The notes under the pieces are model-generated. The model was not told where the DNA came from, did not search any database, and worked only from the letters and a program-made list of their open reading frames with translations. Of a stretch of 64,000 nucleotides of DNA, positions 45,537 through 58,390 are shown one piece after another. Origin of the DNA: Dryocosmus kuriphilus (taxonomy: Eukaryota; Arthropoda; Insecta; Hymenoptera; Cynipidae); the NCBI GenBank assembly GCA_038277395.1, contig CM076197.1, positions 73,875,348 through 73,939,347 of the forward strand. The letters are read 5' to 3'. Positions within the stretch are counted from its first letter, which is position 1, and each line of letters starts with the position of its first letter. The translations under genes were made by a program, and so were the position numbers.

Positions 45537-46690
45537 GAATGAAGTTTCAAGTGAAGAAAAAATTACAATTACCAAAATTATAGCTATCAATGATTTGATC
45601 TTTAATCTCAAACTTTGCGCGCAACGTGCGATGGGAATATGCCCGCGAAGCGGCCGGATTTTTTGAACATCAAGATTCATCAATATGCCACATACAGATA
45701 CTACCTGGCTGGCCATCGAAACTTATCTTTTATAGCGAGTGCTTCATCGCCTGATAGCGTAAATGAAAATAAAGAGCCTTCTCGATAGTAAGGATTTTTC
45801 AATTTTTCACCGGTAACGACCTGAAGGAATCCCGGTAAACTTGGCCGACATGCATATGTAGCGAAAAAGAGTCTGGGAACTTCTAATGCTCAGTAAAAGG
45901 ATGACGAATGTCCCCTTTTCTGTCGGAGTTTTATGCTCTTCTTTATCGCTCTTTCTCCATCCCTTGTACGTCATCGGATACTCGGATCTTTGGTCGTAAC
46001 AACCGTTTGACTGAACCGTCACTGCATTCTACTAGGGGGTCGCTGATTATACTGTCTACTATTTGAAATGTGTGCGTTTCATATCGCTGCATGTAATGAT
46101 ACAAAGTGTGTTGGTCGGATATAAAATTCGTGGTACCGTGATTGCGTGTGTGCCCGTATATTTACCGGGCTTAAACATTTTGCTGGCTTTGCATGCGCGT
46201 TAAGATAAGAGAAAAGGGATGTGAGACCCGATGGAATGGGCCGAAGGGGGTGATTTGATGGTATTAGGAAAACGTTAACGAAAAGTGGGGATGAAAGTAA
46301 CAGGACAACACACATTCTGGTTCCAAGACGATTTTCTGAGCACCAGGTTTGCGTGTGCATGCGATACTGTGCGTGCATGTTGGAAGTTGTCTGCGAGTCG
46401 TCCCAAGTAAATAAAAACCCGAGCGTACCACGCAAAAATACTCTCCCTCGCGCAACCGTTATGCATATTATAAATATACGTACGCTTTTCGATGATTTCG
46501 AAATACATATGCCAGGAGAGTCGCGACCTTTGTCAAACATTCTACACTGCGCGATGAGCGGAAGGTCGAATACACTGCAAATTGCAACCCTTTAAGATGT
46601 CTTAGGAGTATGTGACCACCCAGAGAAATACATCGCTTTCTGTTCAGCGTAATAATATATAGAATTTTTAAAAAAGCATCGTGTGAAACA
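45537..46690. other. Unassigned, balanced-composition region
   Basis: Clearly less AT-rich than its surroundings, with many overlapping open frames on both strands (longest 153 codons, minus strand 46079-46540). None shows a domain, a signal peptide or a clear advantage over its rivals. It may be a single-copy host segment (exon, promoter or conserved non-coding DNA), which I cannot tell from sequence alone. Confidence 0.4.
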
Positions 46691-46699
46691 TTCTGCATT

Positions 46700-48715
46700 C
46701 AGTGAGAGACATTATGAGGAAGCCTAAAACTACGATCTCTATGAACTATATATACTAGGGATTTCACCATTGCCGCCAAAAAAAATCGATAATTTTTTTT
46801 TATTATTTTTTTTTTCTCCACTCTCCCCCTCAAAATATCGTAGAATGCGTTCCAACAAAAATCCTCGCACAGGCGGGAGACAGTAATTTCAACTTTAAGA
46901 GGTCCATCATCGAAATTAAAAGTTTTCCCATTAAAATAACATAGAAAATTCAAAAAATTTTTTTTGGCAACAGGGTGTAGGGGTTGTTAGGATATTATAA
47001 CCCTTAATATATACACTAGGGTGGCTCAAAAATCTGCATTTGGAAAAATTTTTTTAATGTTAGAGGCCGACGACAACCACCCCCCTATTTTGTGAAGTTT
47101 CCGGAGTAAATAATTCCCTATTTTTTTTTTTTTTTTTTTTTTTTTTTGATTTTAAGTGCTGCCTCAAGGGCCCCGAATTATATACATGGGATTTTACATG
47201 GGAAAATGATGATTTTTTTTAGAAAAATGAGGTACAAATTTTTCTGGGTTTTATTAGTTATGCTTTCGGGACATTATCAGAACTTTTTGGGGAGTCTTCA
47301 AGGAATAACTTTCTGATAAACAACTTTAAGCTTTCATTCCTTGTACGTCACCCGATACACCCCCCCCCCTTCACCCTCCAGCAGAGCCCCAAAAATGCCC
47401 AGTAAAAAATTTTTACACTATTTAATTCCGCAAGCTATGAAAAAAAAAATTTTTTTTTTTCATTAAAGATAAATAAATAAACCTTATTGAGCATTTAAAT
47501 TTTTGACAAAAAATCCCATCGAGTGAAATTTCTATTATCAATATTTAACTTTCTGTAGAGCCTTAAAGTTACAATTTTTTGAAAATTTTGTGCCGATTTT
47601 TTTTACATTTTTATGGTAAACGAATATAATAGGAGATCGGACGCTCCTACAAAAAAAGTCTCCGAGAAATTTTTCGTATTATTAATATATATAGCAAGTT
47701 ATAGATCGCAAAATTAGGCCGAAATTAGCGTTTTCCCTCTGAAGAATATAAATACTTTGTACGTTAAAAAATAAAAAAAATATAAGAATTTGTGCGTCTG
47801 TCAAACTTCTCCTTAAATATTAATAAATATGAAAAATTTCTCGCAATGAGACGAAATTTTGTAGTGCGTCAGATAGACTAAAAGATTCAATTTTAACTTT
47901 TTCTCCTAATCTCCGAAGTTTTTTTTTGCTTAAAAATGTAAAAAACACACAAAATCTCTTCAAAAATTGAAATTTTAAGGTTCTACAGAAAGTCAAATAT
48001 TGATGATAGAATTCAATTTCATCTCAATGGAACTTTTTGTCAAAAATTTAATGCTGAATAAGGTTTATTTAATTATTTTATGAAGAAAAAAAGTTTTTTC
48101 CATAGCTTGTGGATAAAAGTAAATAATGTAAAAAAATCATCTTTTCTATGTTATTTCAATGGGAAAACTTTAAATTCGATGATGGACCCTCTTAAAATTG
48201 AAATTATGGGCTCTGCTTGTGAGAGAATTTTTTTTTGGACATATCTATACGATATCTTGGGGGTGAGAGTGAGAAAAAAAAAAATTATCGATTTTTTTTT
48301 TGGCACACCCTAATATAATATACACCCTAGGGTGGCTCAAAATGCATTGGAAGAATTTTTTTAATGATAGAGACCGAACGCACCCCCCCTATTTTTGTGA
48401 AGTTTCCGGAGAAAAATTAATTGGGGGATTTTTTTTTTTTTTTTTTTTTTGAGTCTATAAAGTAGCTTGAGTTCAAGGCCCCGAAAAATACCATGGGATC
48501 TTTTACAAGGGAAATTCATGATGATGCTTTTAGAAAAAAATGTGGGTAACAAATTTCTGGGTTCTATTAGTTTCAGGCATATACGCAAACGGGACATTAC
48601 TTCTTTAAGAACTTTTTGGGGAAGGTCTTCAAGGAATAATTTCTGATAAAACAACTTTAAAGCTATTCATCCCCCCCCCCCCCCTTCCCCTCCAGCAGTA
48701 GTCCCCAAATTCAAT
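46700..48715. repeat. Compound palindrome of related blocks
   Basis: Three block types occur twice each. A (about 46765-46985, with AAGAGGTCCATCATCGAA) is inverted at about 48130-48325. C (about 47425-47740, with TATCAATATTTAACTTTCTG) is inverted at about 47820-48110, with the axis near 47770. B (about 47010-47395, beginning CTAGGGTGGCTCAAAA) is repeated in direct orientation at about 48328-48715. Homopolymer tracts of T and C mark B. Probably nested or foldback copies of one element family; no transposase. Confidence 0.7.
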
Positions 48716-48962
48716 TCCACAGAAAACGTAGAAAATGGAGAATTTTGACCGAAATTGGCACAAAAGATGTATCTTGACTCACCTTTCCATTTTCTCTGCA
48801 CACTATGAATTTGCTGTTACTCTAACTCAGATGAGTACAAATTATTTTTAATCATGTTTTCAACTAATTTTTTTAAATTGTGTTATACCTGAGGCGCACC
48901 CCAGTTATCACGATAACACTTTTAGGTATTTGTTTAAATAATCATATTTTTTTCGTTGACAC
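48716..48962. other. AT-rich spacer
   Basis: Nothing recognised. Confidence 0.4.
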
Positions 48963-49990
48963 ATGAAATCACATTACGTTAGGATCTATTTTTTGCGTTT
49001 ACAAACCCAGACATTAAGAAAAAGACCCATTTTTCAAGGATACTTATTTATGTTTCAATCTATTCTTTTAAATTGTTTAAACTCTAAGTACCAATTTATT
49101 ATTATTTATCTCAACTGTTCTCCAAAAAAAAAGGTACAAGAACTCTAGTTTTTTTTTTTTAATAAATCTATATCCCATGTCGTCTGAAAATTAAAAATAA
49201 ACGTAACAATACAGAAGTGTACTCATGACAACCTAAATTTTTGCAACACAAACATTTGTTTACTTTGGTGTAAACGAACCCCAAAAAATATTATTCTCTT
49301 CAACTCTTCGTCACAAAACACCGTGTGAGAAACTCTAGCTTATTTTTTTTGCAACACACATAACTTGCACACTCACCCAAACCTATGGGCACGCGAAAAA
49401 AAACTTCTCCCTAGTGACAAATTAAAAATATCGCGAAAATCAAATGTCATGATACCTATTTATTTGCGAAACAAAGTTGCGTATTGTTTTAAACAAGTTT
49501 GATGTTATTTATTTGTAAACTTTCTACAAAGAGACATTGTCTTTACGTGTGAGGTGCCAGACACTGCTACGATTTTTTTATTATTATGATCAACCGTCTG
49601 TCGCCTAGAAACAAATACCGAAACAACCAAATCAATGTTATTGTCTATCACTAACTAGAGCACCACACAAGCTTATAGTATTTTGTTAGAACAAGTTCTA
49701 TTTTAATTATCTTGTAACTTTCATCAAAAAAACAAACTCAGGTCAGAGAACTTCTAGTCTCTTTTTTAGCAAATTTGACTCAAACCTTCTTCGTGTTAAA
49801 ATTAAATATTTTTCAAATATCTAATGTTATTGCCTACTATTTAGTACTGGCAAACAATATTTGAATTTGACTTAAACAACATACTTTTTGTACTCGTTAC
49901 AAGACAATTTCTTGTCCGTTGTAACAATTTTTTTTTCCAAAAAAATGGTTGTTTGATTATTTTGTAACATTCTTCCGGAATAGTGCCTGA
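48963..49990. repeat. Very degenerate tandem repeat, roughly 200 bp period
   Basis: Recurring phrases in similar order: (G)AACT(T)CTAG(T/C)...TTTTTTT (49136, 49329, 49748), AAAATCAAATGTCATGA / AAATCAATGTTATTGTCTA / ATCTAATGTTATTGCCTA, and AACAAGTTTGATGTT / AACAAGTTCTATTTT followed by TTTGTAAACTTTC / CTTGTAACTTTC. Too diverged to set unit borders. Confidence 0.4.
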
Positions 49991-51150
49991 TCTTTTTGAT
50001 TAGATTTGAAGCAGAATTTTTTTCTGAGAAGATTTTGTAACTGTTTTAACCAATTTATTAAACTTTCCCAATTACCCCTAATTAAGTAAAAAAATTTTAT
50101 AAAAAGAGGTTTTAGCTTTTTTGCAGACATAGGGCTTATTCTTTAGTGGACTATTTGCACGAAAAGACCACATTACTATCAACACACTTTTCTTGCATAG
50201 GAAACGCATGTAATTGATACACACTTTAACAAACCATTTTATGAACATATGTTCCCCTAATATTCTTAGTTAACATAACAACATACTAAATTTCTGTTTG
50301 CAATACGAATGTTTCATCTAATATGTGAAGTAAGACATTAATATTTTTTTTGGTATTTAATTAACTTTAATTTTATTTTTTTCAACGTTTTGCCAAGGCA
50401 TTAAGAACGGAAATTAAAAAAAAAGCTAGACCGAATTCCTCCACCGGCTTTTTTTTGAGACATAAGTTACCCAAATAAAATATCGAATATGACAAGATAC
50501 CTGGTTTAAAACAAAAAGTGAACATTGTTGTTTGCTAAGAAAAATATATATTTCCTATGGCATCTTATTTTCGTCTCTATATTTTATTTTCAGATTAGCC
50601 GATTTGACCCCAAATTAATAATAAAAAAAAACTAGAAGCCTTCTGACTACCTGACCCGAATTTTTGCGCCAGAAGAGTAGTCTTGCCATAAAGTGATTTA
50701 TAAAAGCGGTTTAATTTAAAGTCCAATTTAAACAAACAATTGTGAACATAACTGGGTATCCTTAGAAAATGGTGACATTTAGTGTCTGGTTTTAAACGCA
50801 AAATAAAGGAAGTGACCTCGAAATTTTGTGACTGTCACGAAACAAAATTGTTTATTTAAAAATAATATAAATTGTTTTAGATCATATTAAAAATTATTTG
50901 AACCATATAAATAAAAAATTTTTCTTCACAAGGTCGAGTAACAAAAATTTTAGGTGCGAAAATTGGAAAAAAATTTATTTTTGTTCAACAATTTAATTAT
51001 GTTTAAATGTTTTTTTTTTATTTCCAAACCTTGATAATGACCATGAACTTTTCAAGGTGCTCTATAACCAAGTAAGGTCAATGGGACGGAATCCCTGTTC
51101 GGGATCATAAAATTATCAGGTAAGTACCATTTTCATTTGGAATAATAAAA
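49991..51150. other. AT-rich spacer
   Basis: No gene or repeat recognised. The minus-strand frame at 50595-50801 (68 codons) has no motif. Confidence 0.45.
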
Positions 51151-54100
51151 ATTAATAAATATGCCCCCCCCCCACCACTGCGGCTCCAAATACATTTCCT
51201 CGCCCCCTCGATACCAAATCACGGCTAACCCGGTAAAAGGCGCCCGTCCTAAACACGCTCCTCCAATTCTTAACCTAGCCAAACCATAAAATAAACCTAC
51301 CGTGATACTCACTTTGTCCCCCATTCGACGCGGCTGCCCACTCCACCTCCCGCGATTTGATGTAACCCACCTGTCACAATATCCACAAATAATTTCCTTT
51401 TTAATTTAAATTTAAGCACACAGAAACATGAAAAAAACGACACACATGTACTCAATATATTCAATAACACCCAACACCATCAGGTAGTGGGTGGGTGCGC
51501 CGCTTACCACGTAAGATCTCAATAATGATCCTACACCAATACCTCACCAACCAACTACCCAAGCACCCCAAAAAACAACGCGTGCGCTCCCAAACTAAAG
51601 TAATAAAACAGTATAAACACACACCTAAAACTCCCCTTTCCTGCCTCCCCCCTAAAAAAAAGAAACCCTCCATATGAACCAAAAAAACACAAAAAACACG
51701 ACACAAAACCGGTACCGAAACACCCACGAAATGGTACCCCCACCACCTAAACCTCACCCCCATATAAACCCGCGAAACCATGTGAAAAAATACCACACCC
51801 CCCCCCCCCCCCCCGCTGATGATGAATCCAATCCAGAAAATGGAAAATGTCCAGATAACTAAAAAAGGATTCATACCCCATAAACTCAACCCCCCCAGAA
51901 AACATATATAAAAAATGCCTACAACTAAGCATAAAACACTTAGCCAACCACACGCAATAACTAAAACACTGATCTCAATCAAAAACAGACCACCAAATTT
52001 TACCCTCCTCAAAACCAAACGCTAAAAGATAAGAAGTTGACGTGATCACAAAATATACTCTTACCATACATATTTGAACAAAACCCCAAACCTAACAAGA
52101 CCCAACTCCCCCTGATTCCATTAACCGCAGGACTAAAACCCAAGAATGGAGAATAATAAAATCACCTAAAATACCAAACGAAAGAATTAACCCTAAAAAA
52201 TTATAAAAAAAAAAGAAAAGAAATCCAATCCACCCCCCCCCTTATACATACACCCCATAATACGGTGGGCGAATCTCCTTCTTAAATTTGTAAAGTAAGA
52301 ATCAAATTTAATTTCCAGAATGTATGGAGGTAGATTAAAAGTAATCACAAGTAAGGCTAGAGTTATTCGTAAATCAAAGCCCCCCCTGACTAACCCAGTG
52401 CCGCAAATCACTTGGCAGGATTTCCTTGATATGAGTGAAATTTTATAAACCTTAATAGTATGGCAAATTTTATTAAAGTTGAATTGGCTTTAGAAGCCCG
52501 GAGATCGTTTGGGAAGTCTTGGATGGAATTAGTTTATAATAATCTAGAAAAACCGTGAACAATTCTTCATATTACAGTCAGTACATTTACCCACTCCCCC
52601 CCGCGCACGCAGATTCCGTAAATTTATAGCCCCCCGTCCCATAAGTACCCAAACGCCAACGCTGTGAACCTCCCCGGATCTTAAATAAATCCACACCTAT
52701 AAAAGAAAGGCACGGGCCAAAGACAAATAAACCTTTCAAGTCGTTAAACAACAGCGCAGAAAAAAGTAAAATTAAATGTTCTGATTTAGACTGCACCCAC
52801 CAAGAAAATATAAATCGCCCCCCAAATAACCACCAAAATACCAAATCACACCATACAGCCAAGAAACCCAAGGAACCATATCCACCACCCACCAGAACGA
52901 GGAAACCAAAATAAGAAATAAAAGACCGTTCCACGGAACATAAGAATAGAAAGCGCATGCGCTTAGAAATCTTCACACCCGCCTCTAAAGAAACAAAAAA
53001 AAAAAAAAAAAAATAAAAAAAAAAAAAAACAAAGAACAGATTAAAAAAAAGGAAAAGGAGGTAGTACGACCAAGCCTAGCATTATACAACCGCCCAAAAT
53101 TCTAAATCTTTGGCGAAAAAAACCTGAAAAAAAACTCCCAAGGGGTTATCCAAGTAACGGGTTAAATTGATGACCGAATTAAATAATGAGTATAATATAG
53201 CGTTTACCGTCAATATATTCGCGGATCGGAATTTCAACTAAGAAAAATACCATAGCTAATTTTTCCCAAACAAGTTAGTTCACAATTTTGAAAATAGCCA
53301 AAAGACACCCCAAAAGATTACTGTCGCTAAACCTAAAAACGCCTTTATGCCCGAAAGTCCGTCCTCCAAAGCAAAACGTGAAAAGCAATATCACTATGAA
53401 TAAATGCGTTCTGTGACCACTTGTGAGAAATAAGGATAGGGTTACTGTGTAAATGGGAACATATTAGACATGTGGAAGGTTAATTAAGCATAAAAAAATT
53501 AGACTCGGACAAAGGCCAAAACAAGAACATAAAAAGTTTTGAGGGTGGTGGGGATTGGAAAAAAAAAGATACAAAAAAAAACGAAAAAAATATGAAATAG
53601 AATTATTAAAACGACAAAAATCACACACAAAGAAAAGATATAAAACTAACTTAAATCTAGGCCGCAATTATCTTCATATGATATAATAAATAAAAATATC
53701 CAATAAAAAAAAAAAAAAAAAATATAAAAGAATAGAAAAAAAAAATGGCAAAAGGATAGCAAATAAAAAAAAAAGAAAAACAAACCAAAAAAGAGGAAAA
53801 GAGGTAAAATGAATCCTCCCATGAAAAATTAAAACCAGGACAACTCTAAAAAAAATCTTAGAGTGAAGGTTAACAGTGAAGCAAAAAAGATTAAAAGAAA
53901 TATCGAAAGATATAGACCCGCGTATATAGCCAATAATTATTTATATTTAACGTGGTGGTCCGCCGAGGAAGTATCCACGAATCTCATACCTAAAAAGTTG
54001 ATACCCATTTGATAATTATAAGAAAAAAAAAAATCCCGGGTGCAAAAAAATTATTCCCATCCCACCGTCCCTGGAAATAATAAGTTATATTAGAAGATAA

Positions 54101-56559
54101 TAGATGGAATAGAGAATGAATTAAATAATTCCCCGACAAAAAATATCTTGTCTTGGTAGAAGAAGAAATCATGAAAAATAAAAAAAAAAATAAGGGATAA
54201 ATAATAAAAATTTAAAAAAAAAAAGAGAAAAGGGTATACTATTAAATTAGGCTTGATGGAGAGAAAAATACTGCGTCAAACACGAAGAGGTTAAAAAAAA
54301 GTGTATAATGTTAATAAAAAAATCGAAAAAAAAAAAAAAATTAGAAAAAAAAAATAAAGAAAAAAAAAGTAAAAAAAATAAAAAAAAAACAAAATCGACC
54401 CCCAAAATAAGTAAAATAATAGACATTTCAAGATCATGGTTTCTTTTGTATTGCACACTGTTTTCCGTCTTCTGTGATTATGTAAAAATAAATGTGTTGA
54501 CTCATAAAAAAGGGTAATAAAAATGATCAAAAAAAAAAAAAGAAAGGCCAAAATTAAAATAATAAAGTATAGAGATACAAAAACGTCATAATGTGTAGGT
54601 TCGAATAGTAATTACTAAAAGAAAAAATAAAAAGAAGGTCAAATACAAAAAAAACAACCCAAAAGACTAGACTTCAGGGGTCATTCTCTAAAGAGGGACC
54701 AACAAGAAAATTTGGTTTAAAAAAAAAAATAAAATCCCCCGGAACAGATGGGGTCCCCAACCCAAGGAAAAAAAAAAACAATTTCTAAGAACATAATAGC
54801 TTAATGTAAGTGGATAGATTATTATTCATCGTTCGACCTGCGAAGCTATTGAATAAATACCCAAAAAAAAAAAAAAAATAACACAAAAGAAGCAAATTGA
54901 AAATACAAAAAAAATACACAAACAAAATTCCCCAGTAGCGATATTAAAAGGTACAGGCAAAAGAACAAAGGAATCGCATTAATAACAACAAAATTGTTTT
55001 GATGAAGATTACATGGCAACGTTAAAAAATGATTAAATGAAAAATCCCGCTTGAAAACCCTCCTAGATCCCCAGACCTTTAGTCCAAATAAAAAGAAAGC
55101 TCTTCCTCCAGGTAAAAATAAATTCTGTCAAAATGCCCCTGTAAAAAAAAACAGAAAATTTGTCATCAGTTCAATCTTTTTTCGCATCAAGAGAAAATAA
55201 AAAACCCCCCCTAAGGACATTTCAGGGAAAAAGAGACTTTCAGATTCCCCCAAGTAACACAACCAATAAGAATTGAAAGAAAGGAATCCTAAGTTCCTAA
55301 ATAAAATAGAATGTTAAGGAAAAGAAATTATTCTACTGGATGCTCTAAATAATTAAAAAAGAAAACAAACTTCTTAAAAAAAAAACAAAAAATAAAATTA
55401 AAACGCCCCCAAGAGATAAAAAACAAACCAAAGAAAAAAGGTCTCCATACAAAGGAATGGCTAAATCCAATACAAGAATATAAAAACAAAAAGTAAGAAA
55501 AAGATTATAAACGTTGTCAAAGTAAAATAAAACAACACCCCGACCTCCCGACCCCTCCCCCTTTAACCTACCCCGGTAGTACAAACCCCCAACCCCCAAA
55601 CAGCAGTCCAAAAAAAAAAAATAAAATGCACTGAAAAAAAAAAAATAAAAAAACCCAAAATTAAATGAATGAAAATAAAAAAAGAAAAAAAAATGTTTTT
55701 AAAAAAAAAAATAAAAACAAATAAAAAAAAAAGAACAAAAAAAAGAAATCAAAAAAAAAAAAAAGAAAAAAAAGAAAAAAAATAAATAAGAAAAAAAAAA
55801 AAAAAAAAGCAAAACTAAAAAAAAAAACAAAAAAAAATAAAAATTCGTTCGTTTTAAAAAAAAAAAACAAAAACACGAACCCATCTTTAAATCCAGCGCA
55901 AAAAAAAAAAATCCTTTATTCCACCTTATCCAAAAAAACTTCTTGATCCTAAAATAAATCTAAGAAAAAACTGCTGCTCAAAACCTTGGGCATAAAAAAA
56001 CAAAAAAAAAACCCCCCCCACCCTACCCTTCTTAAAAAAGTAAAAACATCGCGAAAAAAACCGACTCAAAAAATTAGCTAAAAACCAAATATGGCTCTAA
56101 AAAAAAACCCTGTAATAAAACTCTATAAAAAATAAAAAACCGAATCCATTTCTTCATCCAACCCCACTGAATTCCAAAAACTCTAAAAAAATCCTTTTTT
56201 TTTCGCTACTATCTTTTCCTTCTCCCAAACGTTCCTCCGAAAACCAATCGCAAAAACGTCCGCTCCAACACTGTTCTAATAAAAACTCTAAACAAGAAAA
56301 AAACCTTGAACCACTTAAACCCTATTTTCAAGTCCTCTCTCTCTTCGTCCCCTATCCAAACCGTCCCATAAAAAAAAAAACAAAATAAGAAAAAAAAAAA
56401 AAAAACCAATAAGAATAAAAAAAATAAAAAATTCTTTTCGAACAAAAAAAATAAAAAAGAAAAAACAAAAAAAACCACTTTTTGAAAAAAAAAATAAAAA
56501 AAGATAAAAGAAAATGAAAAAAAAACAAAGATAAAAAAAAAAAAAAAAAAATATAAAAA
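51151..56559. other. Strand-skewed, homopolymer-rich block
   Basis: The plus strand is dominated by A and C, with long A runs (for example 52989-53028 and 55680-55870) and C runs (51166-51173, 51797-51814, 52231-52240), while T and G are scarce over much of it. Open frames on the minus strand are hydrophobic Phe/Leu/Gly-rich artefacts of that skew. I recognise no element or gene. The look fits poorly polished long-read sequence or very eroded repeats. Confidence 0.55.
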
Positions 56560-57300
56560 AAGAAAAAACCTCTGTTCCCCTCCCATTTTCCCCTTTCTCT
56601 TCCGCTAGCCCTCCCTCACTACCTTCTCAAACTCTCGGAACTATTTTCCATGTTTTAAACTAATCCTTATCCAGCCTTATTCAATTTTAACACCTTATCA
56701 TTAACTTTCAAACCAACCTCCTGCGTCCCCCCACTATCCCCCACCTCCCGGCTCGTCACTTCATTCATTGCACATGGTCTCATCTCAATTCCCTTCTTGG
56801 GGCACGTATTGCCCCCAGCGCCCCTTTTGCTTGTTTCCTCGTAATCGAAATTTTCCCAGGCCCAATCTCCTCCCTTACCCATTTTTTCCCGCGCCACTTA
56901 TTGACCTCTAGCTCCGCTCCCCACGCTCCCCTCACAAATCCTTTTATCCTTCGCCATTTCCACCCCAAAAAACAAGAAAATTTAACAATAATAAAATCTT
57001 CCTCACCACCGTCTCCCCGTCTGTACACTTCACTACCCTACTCTCTGTCCACCACCCCAAAACAACTAACGTAACTAACTAACTAACTAACTTCAAACCT
57101 AACCCACTCTTCAACATGCACTATTTTTTCCATTTTTTCCCTTTCTTCCCCCTTTCCGCACCCTTCCACTAAATTCCTCCCCAACCCCTGCCATAAACTA
57201 CTCAAAAACCCTTTTCCACCCCACACAACACTTATATTCACCCCAAAGCCAAAACGACGCTAAAATTCCTCACCCCCCCATCACTATCACGCCAAAACGG
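56560..57300 (-). mobile_element. Degraded inverted copy of the 1.4-kb retroelement
   Basis: Read on the minus strand, the order of phrases follows 24810-25580: GATAGTGATGGGG, GGTGGACAGAGAGTAGGGTAG, GACGGGGAGACGG, GAGGGGAGCG(T/C)GGGGAGCGGAG, AATAAGTGGCGCGGGAAA, GAGGAAAC, GTGCAATGAATGAAGTG and GATAAGGTGTT. Differences are mostly small indels and homopolymer length changes. It ends in A-rich sequence near 56560. It supports the 1.4-kb element as a dispersed family. Confidence 0.75.
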
Positions 57301-57329
57301 AAGCCCAATTTTTTAAAAGAACAAAATTG

Positions 57330-58390
57330 GGGTTGTGCTTTTGGCACACTTCTTCAGAGCTCAAAAAGAAAGGACGAGTTCGTTAAAAACGTTTTTGACC
57401 ATGGTTATGGTTTTTTCCATCAAAAAAAGGTTTTCCACAAAAACAAAAACAATTTTCTGGCTAAACTAGCGAAACAAAAAAAAAACAGTAGAAGTAAAAT
57501 TGTTTTATCTCAAAAAAAACTACAAATTTTATTTTTAAACCCTTTTTTTGATAAAAGCACGGTTTTTTTTCTAAACGAAAAACGTTATAAAATAAAGAAC
57601 TGTGTTTTTTTGCCCAAAAAATTTTAGAACGAAAAAAAATTATAATAAACAAAATTTTCAACTCAAAAATATCTACAAAAATTGTATTAACTTTTTTTTG
57701 AAAAAAACAGGGTTTTTTGTTTTAATCGAAAAAATTTTAAAAAAAAAAATCAAAAATTAAAATTTTTCCCCCAAAAACATAAAAAATAAAAAAAAGGGGC
57801 AATAAACAAATTTGGGTTTAAACCTCAAAAAGGTCCCAAAAAATTTGCTTTTAAATCTTTTTTTTGAGGAAACCGTATTTTTTTTGAGTTTTTCTTTAAA
57901 TATGTTATAAAAATATAAAAAAAAACACTTTTCGGCAAAACAATGGAAGAAATAAAAATATTAACAAGGGGAAAAAATTGTCCCCTTTGGGAAAGAGCAA
58001 ACAAAATTTATTTAAAAATTTACCCCTCTTTAAAAATTTTTAAAAAATCAAAACCCTTTGCATTGTGAAAATTGGGCAAATCACAAAAAAACTTTCCCAA
58101 ATCTACAATGTGTTTTAAAAAAAATTTAATTGTCGGCGCAAAAGCGCGAGTTGCATGAGGGGAAAAGTTTTCCCTTAGGGTGATAGGGGCCTTAAGTAAA
58201 AAATTTTTCTTTGAAATTTTTTCAAAAAAAAATTAAAAATTTAATAATCCCCATTAAAAGAGGTTTTTTAAAATTTTTAAAAGACCCACGAAAAAAAATT
58301 TACCGAGCACGATGGAAAGGGACCAAAAACATCCAAAGCGCGAAGCCCCGCGATGAAAAATGTGCCCGCTAAAGGGGAAAAATTTTTTAA
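57330..58390 (-). mobile_element. Degraded inverted copy of the 830-bp-unit element
   Basis: Read on the minus strand it follows the array unit and leader in reverse: TTTGGCACACTTCTT, GGACGAGTTCGTTAA, GACCATGGTTATGGTTTT, CGGTTTT, then AAGCGCGAGTTGCATGAGG with a GTGATAGGGGCCTTAAGT phrase (leader at about 11515-11575), and finally AGCGCGAAGCCCCGCGATGA with TGTGCCCGC near 58335-58370, which corresponds to the leader hairpin end. Only about one unit is present, so the array form is not obligatory. Many indels and base changes. Confidence 0.65.

Noticed and set aside
46079..46540. 153-codon minus-strand ORF
   Set aside because: Several overlapping frames of similar length occur on both strands, with no motif or start context favouring this one.
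51461..52018. 185-codon minus-strand ORF with membrane-like segments
   Set aside because: Hydrophobicity follows from T/G skew (Phe, Val, Gly, Cys, Trp codons), and it includes a poly-Gly run from a C homopolymer. No domain recognised and the block is probably low quality.
55661..56586. Poly-Phe/Leu minus-strand ORFs
   Set aside because: Direct translations of A homopolymers on the plus strand.
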